The notes under the pieces were generated by a model that worked only from the letters and a program-made list of their open reading frames with translations, was not told the DNA's origin and searched no databases. The position numbers were made by a program, and so were the translations under genes. Positions 16,832 through 24,798 of a stretch of 41,415 nucleotides of DNA are shown here, piece by piece. Position 1 is the stretch's first letter; each line of letters starts with the position of its first letter. Source of the stretch: Gemmatimonadota bacterium (GTDB lineage Bacteria > Gemmatimonadota > Gemmatimonadetes > Longimicrobiales > Gaopeijiaceae); the NCBI GenBank assembly GCA_016873995.1, contig VGVR01000032.1, forward strand, positions 1 to 41,415. Reading direction: 5' to 3'.

Positions 16832-17764
16832 ATGGCCGGAAACAAGTGGACCTTCCTCGTCATGCGAGGTGAGGACAATCCGGTCCGGCAGTACTCCTTC
16901 TCGGCTCGCCTCCTCCGCGTTGCGGTCGTTGCAGGCTCTCTGATTTCGATGGCGGTGCTCGGCTTCGGCATCACTTCTGGAATCGAAGGGATAGGCCGCC
17001 TCCAGGCTCGCCACCTGCGTGCGAGCAACGAAGCCTTGGAGCAGGAGCTCGCGCGCTTCAGCGAGCGCATCCAGAGCCTGGAAGGCGTGCTCGACCAGGT
17101 AGCTGCCAACGACGCCAACTTCCGCAGCATCGCTGGCCTCGAAGTCATCGATCCGGAAGTGCTCCAGGCAGGCGTAGGCGGTCCGGGGCTCGGCTCTCCG
17201 GAGAGCTCTCCCCTGTGGGATCTCGACCCGATGACGGCCCAGAGCGCGTTCGCGGCATCGTACGATCTCAGCGCGCTCGAGCGGCGGGCGCGCTTGCTCT
17301 CCGAGAGCCTCGAAGAGGCGACGGGCGCGGCCTCGGCGAATCACGAGCGGCTGGCATCGCTGCCTTCGATCCTCCCGACCAAGGGTTGGCTCACCAGCCG
17401 GTTCTCTGCGGCGCGCATTCACCCGATCCACCACCGTCCGCTCCCGCACGAGGGCATGGATATCTCGGCCCCGCGGGACACGCCGATCTTCGCCGCGGCC
17501 AAGGGGCGTGTGATCGAGGCAGGATGGGTCGCCGGATACGGGCTCGTGGTCCAGATCGACCACGGCTTCGGCATCACGACCCTGTACGGCCATGCCTCCA
17601 GCTTGATCGTGCAGAAGGGCCAGGAAGTGCTGCGCGGCGACATGATTGCGCGGGTCGGCAGCACCGGCATTTCCACGTCTTCGCACCTCCATTACGAGGT
17701 CCGCGTGGATGGCAGGCCGCAGGATCCGGCCACGTTCATCTTGCCGGAGACCATCCGCGACTAG
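16832..17764 (+). CDS. M23 (LytM-type) metallopeptidase, membrane-anchored
   Basis: A 310-residue protein with a short cytoplasmic tail, one membrane segment (about residues 29-50) and a periplasmic coiled-coil ('ASNEALEQELARFSERIQSLEGVLDQV'). The C-terminal LytM domain has the zinc motifs H206-x3-D210 ('HEGMD') and H285-x-H287 ('SSHLHYEV'), both complete, with 'VVQIDHGFGITTLYGHASSL' between them. Intact ligands suggest an active endopeptidase cutting peptidoglycan cross-links, unlike EnvC/NlpD-type activators that lack them. It has its own promoter after metG. The layout (membrane segment, coiled coil, LytM) is shared with MepM-like and similar cell-wall enzymes. Confidence 0.92.
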   Translation: MAGNKWTFLVMRGEDNPVRQYSFSARLLRVAVVAGSLISMAVLGFGITSGIEGIGRLQARHLRASNEALEQELARFSERIQSLEGVLDQVAANDANFRSIAGLEVIDPEVLQAGVGGPGLGSPESSPLWDLDPMTAQSAFAASYDLSALERRARLLSESLEEATGAASANHERLASLPSILPTKGWLTSRFSAARIHPIHHRPLPHEGMDISAPRDTPIFAAAKGRVIEAGWVAGYGLVVQIDHGFGITTLYGHASSLIVQKGQEVLRGDMIARVGSTGISTSSHLHYEVRVDGRPQDPATFILPETIRD

Positions 17765-17770
17765 TTGCGG

Positions 17771-17799
17771 TGGTCGAAGTCGACGGGTTCTGCTAGGCT
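17771..17799 (+). promoter_or_regulatory. Extended -10 promoter adjoining the lipoprotein start
   Basis: TGCTAGGCT (17791-17799) is an extended -10 element whose TAGGCT box ends 6 nt before ATG 17806, so the predicted transcript starts at the ATG itself (leaderless). TGGTCG (17771-17776) could be a weak -35 at 17-bp spacing. Confidence 0.45.
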
Positions 17800-17805
17800 A
17801 GACCC

Positions 17806-18588
17806 ATGAGGAGTCTACTCACTCGTGTGCTTCCGCTGCTCGTCATCTCGGCGGCCGCGTGCGGACCCGCCGAAGTGGTCGTCACGATGGAGATCGAGGT
17901 CGACGATCCCGCCGGGGGCGGTCGGATCCCGCGGGCCCTCTCCCAGGTCGAAGTGCGGCTCCTGCCCTACGACCGCGACGCGGTCTTCGATTCGATCGCG
18001 GCCGCCTACTCGACCCCGGAGCCGGTGGTACCACCCGACCTCCTGGCCGCCCGTGAGCAGGTGAGGGCGGCCCAGGCGGAGCTCGAGCAGACGCAGCAGC
18101 GCTGGAACGCACTCCGCGATACGCTCCAGAAGCTCGGGGCCAGCATGGAGCGGCTCGACCGCAGTAGCGCTGAATACACGCTCCTTTTTCGCGACTTCAC
18201 CAACCTCGAGGACCAGCTCCCCGCGGTGGAGCGCCAGTCGGACCGGGCGTTCGCGCTCTTCGACAGCCTGCAGCGAGGCACCATCCGCGCGAGCGATTCG
18301 GTGCGCATCCTCCAGGAGAACTGGAGCGACGCGGCATTCGCGGGCGTCGCCGACATTTTTGCGGCCAAGGTGCAGGCTTCGGGCCTGGACCTGGTCGTCG
18401 ACACCACGGATGCGAGCGGGGTCGCTCGCCAGCACCTACTGGTCAGGCCCGGGCAGTACTGGGTGCACGCGCGCTACGAGCTCCCGTACGTAGAGCTCTA
18501 TTGGAACATGCCCGTGACCGTCGAGCGCGGTGAGCCGGTGCAAGTGCGGCTCACTCGCGGGAACGCCGAGGAGCGGACAAGGCTCTAG
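17806..18588 (+). CDS. Lipoprotein with coiled-coil middle and beta-sandwich-like ends, function unknown
   Basis: 260 residues. The lipobox (Ser-Ala-Ala-Ala-Cys) places Cys near residue 19. The next part looks like a beta-sandwich strand set ('VVVTMEIEVDDP...SQVEVRLLPYDRDAVFDSIAAAY'). Residues of about 80-170 are a helical coiled coil rich in Glu, Gln and Arg. The C-terminal part ('VDTTDASGVARQHLLVRPGQYWVHARYELP...LYWNMPVTV') resembles carboxypeptidase-regulatory/prealbumin-like domains. I do not recognise a named family. No Shine-Dalgarno is evident and a -10-like box abuts the ATG. fadJ begins 16 nt after the stop. Confidence 0.75.
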   Translation: MRSLLTRVLPLLVISAAACGPAEVVVTMEIEVDDPAGGGRIPRALSQVEVRLLPYDRDAVFDSIAAAYSTPEPVVPPDLLAAREQVRAAQAELEQTQQRWNALRDTLQKLGASMERLDRSSAEYTLLFRDFTNLEDQLPAVERQSDRAFALFDSLQRGTIRASDSVRILQENWSDAAFAGVADIFAAKVQASGLDLVVDTTDASGVARQHLLVRPGQYWVHARYELPYVELYWNMPVTVERGEPVQVRLTRGNAEERTRL

Positions 18589-18604
18589 TGGCTCGAGGAT
18601 AGGG

Positions 18605-20749
18605 ATGCTCAACCCCTCCTTCGAGGTGGATGCGGACAAGATCGGTTGGATCACGTTCGACGATCCCGACCGATCACTCAACGTCCTCACGGAGCCGGTC
18701 ATGCGGCGCTTCGGTGAGGCCGTGGACGCGGCGCGGGCGGCCGGCCGCGAGGGACGCATCGGCGTGGTGGTGATCCGCAGCGGCAAGCCCGACTCGTTCA
18801 TCGCGGGCGCCGACATCGACGCGATCGCCGGGATCACCGACCGCGCCGACGCGGAGACGAAGATCCGCCTGGGCCAAGCAATCTTCAACGACGTCGCGTC
18901 GCTCCCGATCCCGAGTGTGGCGGCGATCCACGGCGTGTGCGTCGGCGGGGGCCTCGAGCTCGCCTTGGCGTGTCGGTACCGAGTCCTTTCGGACTCCAAG
19001 AAGACAGGCCTCCAGTTCCCTGAGGTGATGCTCGGGATCCTGCCCGCTTGGGGCGGAACCACCAGACTTCCCCGCCTCATCGGCCTGCAGGCCTCGCTCG
19101 ACATGCTGCTGACCGGTCGCAGAACCGACGCGGCCAAGGCCAGGCGCATGGGGCTCGCCACCGAAGTGGTGCCCGACACCCTGCTCGCGGCCAAGGTGCG
19201 CGACTTCGCGATCGCCGTATCGCGCGGTCACGCCCCACTGCCACCCAAGCGCGGCTTGAGCGCGCGGGTGCTCGAGAGCACCCCCCCGGGCCGGAAGCTC
19301 GTCCTCTCCGTCGCGCGCAAGAAAGTCCTGTCGAGCACGGGCGGACACTACCCCGCCCCGCTCCGCATTCTCGACCTCCTGGCCGCGCACGCAGCGGGGT
19401 CGGTGGAGGCGAGCCTGGCAGCCGAGGTGAGTGCCGCCGCCGATCTGGTCGTATCGCCCGTGTGCAAGAACCTCGTGCACGTTTATTACCTGCGCGAAGG
19501 TGCGAAGAAGCTCCCGGGCGTGGCGGCCGACGTGACTCCGAAGACAGTGAAGTCGATCGGGGTGCTCGGCGCGGGTGTGATGGGTGGGGGCATAGCTCAC
19601 CTGGCGGCGGACAACGGCATACGGGTTTACATGAAGGACATTCGCCACGAAGCCGTCACGGGCGGCCTGCAGCATGCGCGCCGCACGTTCGACAAACTGG
19701 TCGAGCGTCGGCGCCTGTCGAAGCGCGAGGCGACGCAGCGCATGGAGCTCATCGGCGGGGGGCTCGACTTCCGTGGGCTCGCCAGCGCCGACGTCGTGGT
19801 CGAGGCGGTCGTGGAGCGCATGGACGTGAAGCGCGCAGTGCTGCGCGACACCGAGGCGCACGTCGCCGCCGACTGCGTGCTCGCGACGAACACCTCGTCG
19901 CTTTCGGTCGACGAGATGGCGAGCGCCCTGGCACGGCCCGGGCGGTTCTGCGGCATGCACTTCTTCAACCCGGTGGACCGCATGCCCCTCGTGGAGGTAG
20001 TCCGGGGCGCATCGAGCACCGACATAGCTGTTGCCACCGTCCACGCACTCGCGCTGCGCATGGGCAAGGTGCCCGTGGTGGTGCGCGACGGGCCGGGCTT
20101 CGTGGTGAACCGGATCTTGGGCCCGTACCTGAACGAGGCTGGGTACCTGCTCGGTGACGGAGCTTCCATCGAGCGGATCGACGCGGCCGCGAAACTGTTC
20201 GGCATGCCCATGGGCCCGCTCCGCTTGATCGACGAAGTCGGGATCGACGTGTCGCGGCACGCCGGTGCGTCCCTGCACGCCGCGCTGGGCGAGCGGCTCG
20301 CCCCCTCGCCCGTGCTGCTCGCGCTCGGCAATACCAAGCGACTCGGGAGGAAGGGTGGCGCGGGCTTCTACCTCTACGAGAAGGGAGAGGAGAAGGGCAT
20401 CGACGAGACAGTGTACGCCGACCTCGCCTCGGTGGTACCTCCGCGCCGCGAGATCCCGGAGCAGCAGATCGTGAACCGGCTCGTGCTGGCCATGGTGAAC
20501 GAGGCCGCGCGCGTGCTCGAGGAACGCATCGTCACGAGCGCGAGCGCAGTCGACCTGGCCATGATCATGGGCACCGGGTTCCCCCCGTTCCGCGGGGGCC
20601 TCCTGCGCTGGGCCGACTCGATCGGACCCAAGGCTGTGAACTACGATCTGGAGGAGCTCCGGCAGGCGCATGGCGATCGCTTCGCACCGGCACCGCTCGT
20701 CACCGAGCTGGCCGACACGGACGGCCGCTTCTACCGAGCGTTCCCGTGA
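18605..20749 (+). CDS. fadJ: Fatty acid oxidation complex subunit alpha (enoyl-CoA hydratase / 3-hydroxyacyl-CoA dehydrogenase)
   Basis: The 714-residue product is a fusion of a crotonase domain (about 1-190) and two 3-hydroxyacyl-CoA dehydrogenase domains (about 315-714). Visible are 'FIAGADIDAI' and 'GVCVGGGLELALAC' (oxyanion hole), 'PEVMLGILPAWGGTTRLPR' (catalytic Glu), the NAD motif 'GVLGAGVMGGGIA', 'LATNTSSLSVDEMA', and the catalytic His in 'GMHFFNPVDRMPLVEV'. It performs the hydration and dehydrogenation steps of beta-oxidation; no thiolase is adjacent. The start at 18605 comes from domain length. The stop overlaps the GTG of the nucleotidyltransferase gene, which begins a run of five tightly overlapping genes. 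Confidence 0.95.
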   Translation: MLNPSFEVDADKIGWITFDDPDRSLNVLTEPVMRRFGEAVDAARAAGREGRIGVVVIRSGKPDSFIAGADIDAIAGITDRADAETKIRLGQAIFNDVASLPIPSVAAIHGVCVGGGLELALACRYRVLSDSKKTGLQFPEVMLGILPAWGGTTRLPRLIGLQASLDMLLTGRRTDAAKARRMGLATEVVPDTLLAAKVRDFAIAVSRGHAPLPPKRGLSARVLESTPPGRKLVLSVARKKVLSSTGGHYPAPLRILDLLAAHAAGSVEASLAAEVSAAADLVVSPVCKNLVHVYYLREGAKKLPGVAADVTPKTVKSIGVLGAGVMGGGIAHLAADNGIRVYMKDIRHEAVTGGLQHARRTFDKLVERRRLSKREATQRMELIGGGLDFRGLASADVVVEAVVERMDVKRAVLRDTEAHVAADCVLATNTSSLSVDEMASALARPGRFCGMHFFNPVDRMPLVEVVRGASSTDIAVATVHALALRMGKVPVVVRDGPGFVVNRILGPYLNEAGYLLGDGASIERIDAAAKLFGMPMGPLRLIDEVGIDVSRHAGASLHAALGERLAPSPVLLALGNTKRLGRKGGAGFYLYEKGEEKGIDETVYADLASVVPPRREIPEQQIVNRLVLAMVNEAARVLEERIVTSASAVDLAMIMGTGFPPFRGGLLRWADSIGPKAVNYDLEELRQAHGDRFAPAPLVTELADTDGRFYRAFP

Positions 20750-21366
20750 CGGAACCCGTAGCACCGGCCGTGCAGGCAGGCGAGGCTGCGTACGCCGGCG
20801 TGATCCCCAGCGCCGGCACATCGGCTCGTATGGGCCGACCCAAGGGCCTACTCCCGTTGGGCGGTGAGTCGTTCCTCAGGCGCACGGTCGGCGCCCTGCG
20901 GGGCGGTGGGTGCGCGCCCGTGCTGGTCGTCGTGGCCGACGGCCAACCTGAGCTGGCGGCCGAGGCAGAAGCGGCGGGCGCGCGCGTGCTCGTGAACCCA
21001 GACCCCGGTGAGGGGCCCATCACGTCGCTCCGCGTCGCGCTCGCGGCGCTCGGCGGCTCCGTGCCAGGCTTCGCGTACCTTCCGGTCGATCATCCCATGG
21101 TCGCTGCCGACACGGTAGCACGCCTGCTCGCGGCCGCGCGCGGCGCACACGCCGCGCTCACGGTGCCCCTCTACCGTGGAGAGCGCGGCCATCCAGCAGT
21201 CTTCGGTGCCGAGCTCTTCGCCGAGCTCGCCGACCCGGCGCTGGTGGGCGGGGCACGCACGGTCGTCCACCGCCACCTGGACCGCGCGACGAAGGTCGAG
21301 GTGGACGACCGGGGCGTTCTCGTCGACATCGACACGCCGGATGCGTACGCGGAGGTGGCGGGGTGA
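20746..21366 (+). CDS. MocA/MobA-like molybdenum cofactor nucleotidyltransferase
   Basis: 206 residues from GTG 20746, overlapping fadJ (GTGA). The N-terminal nucleotide-binding loop 'GVIPSAGTSARMGRPKGLLPLGG' and 'NPDPGEGPITSLRVAL', then 'AYLPVDHPMV' with the metal-binding Asp, define the MobA/MocA family. MocA adds CMP to molybdopterin-Mo for xanthine-dehydrogenase-type enzymes. The two XdhC-type genes directly downstream support the MocA (cytidylyl) reading over MobA (guanylyl), but the residues that decide base choice cannot be settled by eye. The stop overlaps the next GTG start. Confidence 0.85.
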   Translation: MTEPVAPAVQAGEAAYAGVIPSAGTSARMGRPKGLLPLGGESFLRRTVGALRGGGCAPVLVVVADGQPELAAEAEAAGARVLVNPDPGEGPITSLRVALAALGGSVPGFAYLPVDHPMVAADTVARLLAAARGAHAALTVPLYRGERGHPAVFGAELFAELADPALVGGARTVVHRHLDRATKVEVDDRGVLVDIDTPDAYAEVAG

Positions 21367-22217
21367 GCATCCTGTCCGCCGCCGACGTCGCGGAGTTGCT
21401 GCTCGGCACGGCCGAAGCCGGCGGCTCAGCGGCTGCGGTCGTGGTGGTGCGCACGCCTTCAGGAGCACTCGCGGCGCTGGCCGGGCGGCGCCTGGCAGTG
21501 ACGCGCATGGGCGCCGACCGGATCGGCATGCATGGCACGCTCGGGTCGGAAGCGCTCGACACCGCGGCGGTCGCCGTGCTTCATGAGGCGCTCGACACGC
21601 CGCGCAGTCGCGACGGGCTCCGCGAGATCCAGGCAGACGGCGCCACCGTCGAGCTCTATCTCGAGGTGCGCCGCCCGGTCCAGGAGCTGATCGTCGTGGG
21701 TGCCGGGCACATCGCGCAGCCCATGGCGCACGTGGGCGCGCTCCTCGGCTTCAAGGTCACCGTGCTCGACGACCGCCCGGACTTCGCCACGCGTGAGCGC
21801 TTCCCGGACGCGGACCGCGTGGTCAGGGCGGACTTCTCGGACCCGTTCGCGGACATTCCGCTGCACGAGCGGTCGCACATCTTGCTCGTCACGCGAGGCC
21901 ACAAGTACGACTACGACTGCCTGGTGCGCGCGCTCCGCATGGACCCGCCGCCCGCGTACATCGGTATGATCGGGAGCCGCAGACGCGTGCGTGCGACCTT
22001 CGTCCAGCTCGTCGACGAGGGCTTCACCATGGATCTGATCGAGCGGATCCACGCGCCCGTCGGTCTCGACATCGGTGCGGAGACGCCCGAGGAGATCGCC
22101 GTAGCGGTCGCGGCGGAGCTCGTCATGGTCCGCCGCGGGGGTACGGGCCTTCCGCTCCGGGGTGTGGAGCGGGTAGCCGAGCGCTTCTTCAGCCAGACCA
22201 CCGAGGAGCCGCAGTGA
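21363..22217 (+). CDS. XdhC/CoxI-family protein with Rossmann C-terminal domain
   Basis: 284 residues from GTG 21363. The C-terminal two thirds is the XdhC Rossmann domain: 'QELIVVGAGHIAQPMAHVGALLGFKVTVLDDRPDFATRERFPDADRVV', 'HILLVTRGHKYDYDCLVRAL', 'AYIGMIGSRRRV' and 'IHAPVGLDIGAETPEEIAVAVAAELV'. XdhC binds the molybdenum cofactor, helps sulfurate it and delivers it to xanthine-dehydrogenase-family enzymes. The N-terminal third is diverged and lacks the usual 'GSxPR' and 'GGGC' motifs, which are present instead in the small protein encoded next. The two proteins may together make one functional XdhC. No target dehydrogenase is in the window. Confidence 0.9.
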   Translation: MSILSAADVAELLLGTAEAGGSAAAVVVVRTPSGALAALAGRRLAVTRMGADRIGMHGTLGSEALDTAAVAVLHEALDTPRSRDGLREIQADGATVELYLEVRRPVQELIVVGAGHIAQPMAHVGALLGFKVTVLDDRPDFATRERFPDADRVVRADFSDPFADIPLHERSHILLVTRGHKYDYDCLVRALRMDPPPAYIGMIGSRRRVRATFVQLVDEGFTMDLIERIHAPVGLDIGAETPEEIAVAVAAELVMVRRGGTGLPLRGVERVAERFFSQTTEEPQ

Positions 22218-22558
22218 CGCGCGAAGACGAACGAACGCTGACGGAGGCCCTCGCCGCCGCACGGGATGCGGGGCGGCGCTGCGCCCTCGCCACGATCGTC
22301 GAGACCAAGGGCTCGACGCCCCGCAAGGTCGGGGCGCGCATGCTCGTCGACCCGACGCGCGGACTCGTCGGCACCGTGGGTGGCGGGTGCGGGGAAGCTG
22401 AAGTCATCGAAGCGGCTCACCGCGTGCTCGGCACCGGTGTCCCCGAGCGCGTGCGCGTCGACCTCACCGACGACCTGCTCTCGTGGAGCCCCGCCGTGTG
22501 CGGCGGCATCATGGACGTCTTCGTGGAGCCGGTGTCACCGCCCGAACCACGGGCGTGA
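22214..22558 (+). CDS. Stand-alone XdhC/CoxI N-terminal domain protein
   Basis: Only 114 residues from GTG 22214, overlapping the XdhC-type gene (GTGA). It contains just the N-terminal XdhC/CoxI domain: 'ALATIVETKGSTPRKVGARMLVD', 'GLVGTVGGGCGEAEVIEAA' and 'SPAVCGGIMDVFVEP'. The two cysteines, in 'GGGCGE' and 'VCGG', are the conserved ones thought to handle sulfur or the cofactor. This split form complements the neighbour whose N-terminal domain has lost these motifs. The stop overlaps the GTG of the DUF402 gene. Confidence 0.88.
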   Translation: MTREDERTLTEALAAARDAGRRCALATIVETKGSTPRKVGARMLVDPTRGLVGTVGGGCGEAEVIEAAHRVLGTGVPERVRVDLTDDLLSWSPAVCGGIMDVFVEPVSPPEPRA

Positions 22559-23088
22559 GCGCGGAGCGGCGCGCTCGGATCCACTACCGCCGCCTACCCG
22601 CGGACGAGCGCGTCTACGACCAGCGCATCGTGCACGAGCGCGAGGACGTGATCGTCACGCTCAGCCAACCCATGGCGCTCGATGCCCCGATGCTGATCGA
22701 GGGCCAAGTGGCGCTCGAGCGCGGCTCTCTCGCGCTCTGGTTCACGTTCCCCGGCCGGTGGCACGACATCGGTCGCTTCCACCGGGCGGACGGAACGCCC
22801 ACCGGGATTTACGCCAACATCCTCACGCCGCCGCTCGTCGAAGGCCCCGTCTGGCATACGACGGATCTCTTCCTCGACGTGTGGATACCCGCTCGCGGCG
22901 GCGTGATGCTCCTCGACGAGGATGAGCTTGCGGGAGCTCTCGAACACGGGCACATCGATGTCGAGCTGGCGCGGAGCGCGCGTGAAGAGGCCCGCCGTTT
23001 GGTCGCGCTCGCGGAGGCGTGTGAATGGCCACCCGCGGTCGTGTCCGAGTGGACGCTCGAGCGGGCGTTGCGAGAAGTGGAAGGCTAG
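22555..23088 (+). CDS. DUF402 family protein
   Basis: 177 residues from GTG 22555, overlapping the preceding stop (GTGA). The core 'GSLALWFTFPGRWHDIGRFHRADGTPTGIYANILTPP' and 'HTTDLFLDVWIPARGGVMLLDEDEL' is characteristic of DUF402, a small barrel domain whose studied relatives include nucleoside di/triphosphatases and the FomD hydrolase, which bind metal and phosphate esters. A link with molybdopterin-cytidine metabolism is suggested by its place at the end of the mocA/xdhC run, but that is inference. The gene is convergent with the 66-residue gene at 23194, with a tandem array between them. Confidence 0.85.
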   Translation: MSAERRARIHYRRLPADERVYDQRIVHEREDVIVTLSQPMALDAPMLIEGQVALERGSLALWFTFPGRWHDIGRFHRADGTPTGIYANILTPPLVEGPVWHTTDLFLDVWIPARGGVMLLDEDELAGALEHGHIDVELARSAREEARRLVALAEACEWPPAVVSEWTLERALREVEG

Positions 23089-23110
23089 GAGCCGATGGGA
23101 ACGGTGCCGC

Positions 23111-23220
23111 TCAGGCCCCGTCCGCGCCGACCGAGCCGTCAGGCCCCGTCCGCGCCGACCGAGCCGTCAGGCCCAGTCCAAGACGAAGATCCGTCAGGCC
23201 CCGTCCAGGACGACCGCCGC
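23111..23220. repeat. 28-bp tandem array, about four copies
   Basis: The sequence TCAGGCCC recurs at 23111, 23139, 23167 and 23194 (spacing 28, 28, 27). The first two full units are nearly identical (TCAGGCCCCGTCCGCGCCGA, then CCGAGCCG); the third is diverged. Read on the minus strand, the unit reiterates the last codons and TGA of the 66-residue gene that ends at 23194. It lies in a convergent junction, as does the 37-bp array near 8.1 kb. Confidence 0.85.
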
Positions 23221-23394
23221 ACAGAGGCGCGCAGCGTCCACGTGCAGGCGCGCGAGCACCTTCGGGTCCTCGCGCAGGCAATCGATGAGCCGCTCGTGCG
23301 CCCGCAACGAGGCGACGGGGACCTCGACTTCCTCGCTGTGAAACGCGCCGTGGTCCGCAAAGACCAGCCGCACCTTCACGGTCGCCGCACTCAT
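23194..23394 (-). CDS. Small protein of unknown function (66 residues)
   Basis: Its ATG (23394-23392) overlaps the TGA of the VKOR gene (ATGA), so it is the third gene of the disulfide cassette. It has no signal peptide or membrane segment. The sequence alternates short beta-like stretches ('VKVRLVFADHGAFHSEEVEVPV') and a helix ('AHERLIDCLREDPKVLARLHVD'), with two cysteines. I do not recognise a family. The stop codon lies within the first unit, in its own reading direction, of the 28-bp repeat array, so its C-terminus is probably the source of that repeat. Confidence 0.6.
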   Translation of the reverse strand: MSAATVKVRLVFADHGAFHSEEVEVPVASLRAHERLIDCLREDPKVLARLHVDAARLCAAVVLDGA

Positions 23395-23861
23395 GCTGCT
23401 CCCTCGGGCGAACGAAGGCGCGGGATCTCGGGAAGCGTGGCGAAGAAAATGAGCGTGATGATGATCGCCGAAGCCACGCAGTACTGACACCACGCCTGGA
23501 TGACGGCGGCTTCCAGATAGGTGAGGTAGGCGGAGAACGCCACGCCGAACGTGGAGCCGGACAGCAGGAGAGCAGCAATGGCGCGCGAGCTCCGGCGGCC
23601 CGGCTGCAGCCCCATCATCGACAGCACGAAGAGTGCGACGTATCCGGCCACGCCGATCGCCGAGACCGGCACTCCCCCGATACGCGCATACTCGCTCGAC
23701 TGCACCGTTGCGCAGTCCCCCACGCCGCAGATGATGGGCCCGGTGAGCCCCGCGTTATGGGCCCAGAGGTACAGAGCGACGAAGAACCCGATCAGCGACA
23801 GGACGCTGACCAGCATGCGATTGAGCGGCGCCCCCGGGACCACCTCGTCGACCTCGGTCAT
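23391..23861 (-). CDS. Vitamin K epoxide reductase (VKOR) family protein
   Basis: 156 residues with four membrane helices. It has the VKOR signature cysteines C45 and C50 ('CGVGDCATVQSSEYA'), the conserved Ser in 'GVPVSAIG' (S66), and the quinone-site pair C125-x2-C128 ('AWCQYCVASA'). Bacterial VKOR reoxidises periplasmic DsbA-like proteins and passes electrons to quinone, replacing DsbB. The thioredoxin-fold gene 53 nt upstream on the same strand is its likely partner. No thioredoxin domain is fused to it, unlike some VKOR homologues. Confidence 0.93.
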   Translation of the reverse strand: MTEVDEVVPGAPLNRMLVSVLSLIGFFVALYLWAHNAGLTGPIICGVGDCATVQSSEYARIGGVPVSAIGVAGYVALFVLSMMGLQPGRRSSRAIAALLLSGSTFGVAFSAYLTYLEAAVIQAWCQYCVASAIIITLIFFATLPEIPRLRSPEGAA

Positions 23862-23914
23862 CGCGCCGCTTCAGTCTCGCACCGCTTCAGTCATCGCTCC
23901 GAAGAGGCGTGCGC

Positions 23915-24607
23915 TCACGCGCCCGTGTTCGGCGCGAGCAACTCTTCGACGTACGTCCTGAGCGACTCGAAGTCCCAGTTCAGGATGTTCCGCGGGACCC
24001 CGCCTTGCTCGACGATGATGGTCGGCGTTCCCCTCACACCCAGCTGCAGGCCGAGCTCCATGTTCGCCGTGACGACGTCCGCGTGGCGGTCGCTCCCAAG
24101 GCACGACTCGAACGCGCCCTCGTCGAGGCCCAGCGTCGCGGCGTAGTCGGTGAACATGCCCACGGCGTCCGTCGACGTGGCCCAGCGCGCCTGGTTCCGG
24201 AACAGGTTGTCGTGGTACTCCCAGTACTTCTGCTGGTCTCCGGCGCAGCGCGCGGCGCGCGCGGCCAGGAACGCGTTGGGGTGCGCCTCGATGATGGGCC
24301 AGTCGTAGTAGACGAACTTCGCCTTGCCGGACTCGATCAGCGCCAGCTCCACCTGCGGTTTGACCGCCGTGGCGAACTGCTGGCAAGCCGGACACTGGAA
24401 GTCGCCGAACTCGATGATCGTGACCGTGGCGTTCGGATCGCCCTTGGTCATCCCCTGGGCCAGCTCGACCAGGCGGTTCATGTCGTCGAGGCCTTCGACG
24501 GCGATCGGCGCGGACACCGCGCCGCCGCTCCCGGAGCCGATCGAATAGCTCACGGCGCCGATTCCGACCACGGCGACGACGGCGAGAGTGATGTACAGCT
24601 TCTTCAT
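23915..24607 (-). CDS. DsbA-like membrane-anchored thiol:disulfide oxidoreductase
   Basis: Start at 24607 is preferred over an in-frame ATG at 24736 because it puts a lysine pair directly before the single hydrophobic segment (residues 4-24). The mature part of the 230-residue product is a DsbA/thioredoxin-4 fold: 'ATVTIIEFGDFQCPACQQFATAVKPQV' with active-site C72-P-A-C75, an inserted helical domain ('HPNAFLAARAARCAGDQQKYWEYHDNLF'), and the cis-proline loop 'GVRGTPTIIV'. It would oxidise cysteines of exported proteins and be recharged by the VKOR encoded next. The Cys near residue 132 lies at the same place as in many relatives. Confidence 0.93.
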   Translation of the reverse strand: MKKLYITLAVVAVVGIGAVSYSIGSGSGGAVSAPIAVEGLDDMNRLVELAQGMTKGDPNATVTIIEFGDFQCPACQQFATAVKPQVELALIESGKAKFVYYDWPIIEAHPNAFLAARAARCAGDQQKYWEYHDNLFRNQARWATSTDAVGMFTDYAATLGLDEGAFESCLGSDRHADVVTANMELGLQLGVRGTPTIIVEQGGVPRNILNWDFESLRTYVEELLAPNTGA

Positions 24608-24798
24608 GTCCGAACCGCCCTCGCGGGCCTGTCGACGTTCTTCGCTTCTGGACACGTGGGCTCCTTCGGATCGATCCGACTCTTCAGTTGAGCGTAGGTC
24701 CTGCCACAAATGCGCCGCCGCCGCTGCAGGGCGCAAGGCGGGCGGCTCTTAAGGACGCCCGGGAGGCCCAAGATGTTCCCCGGCTGGCGTCCGATCAA

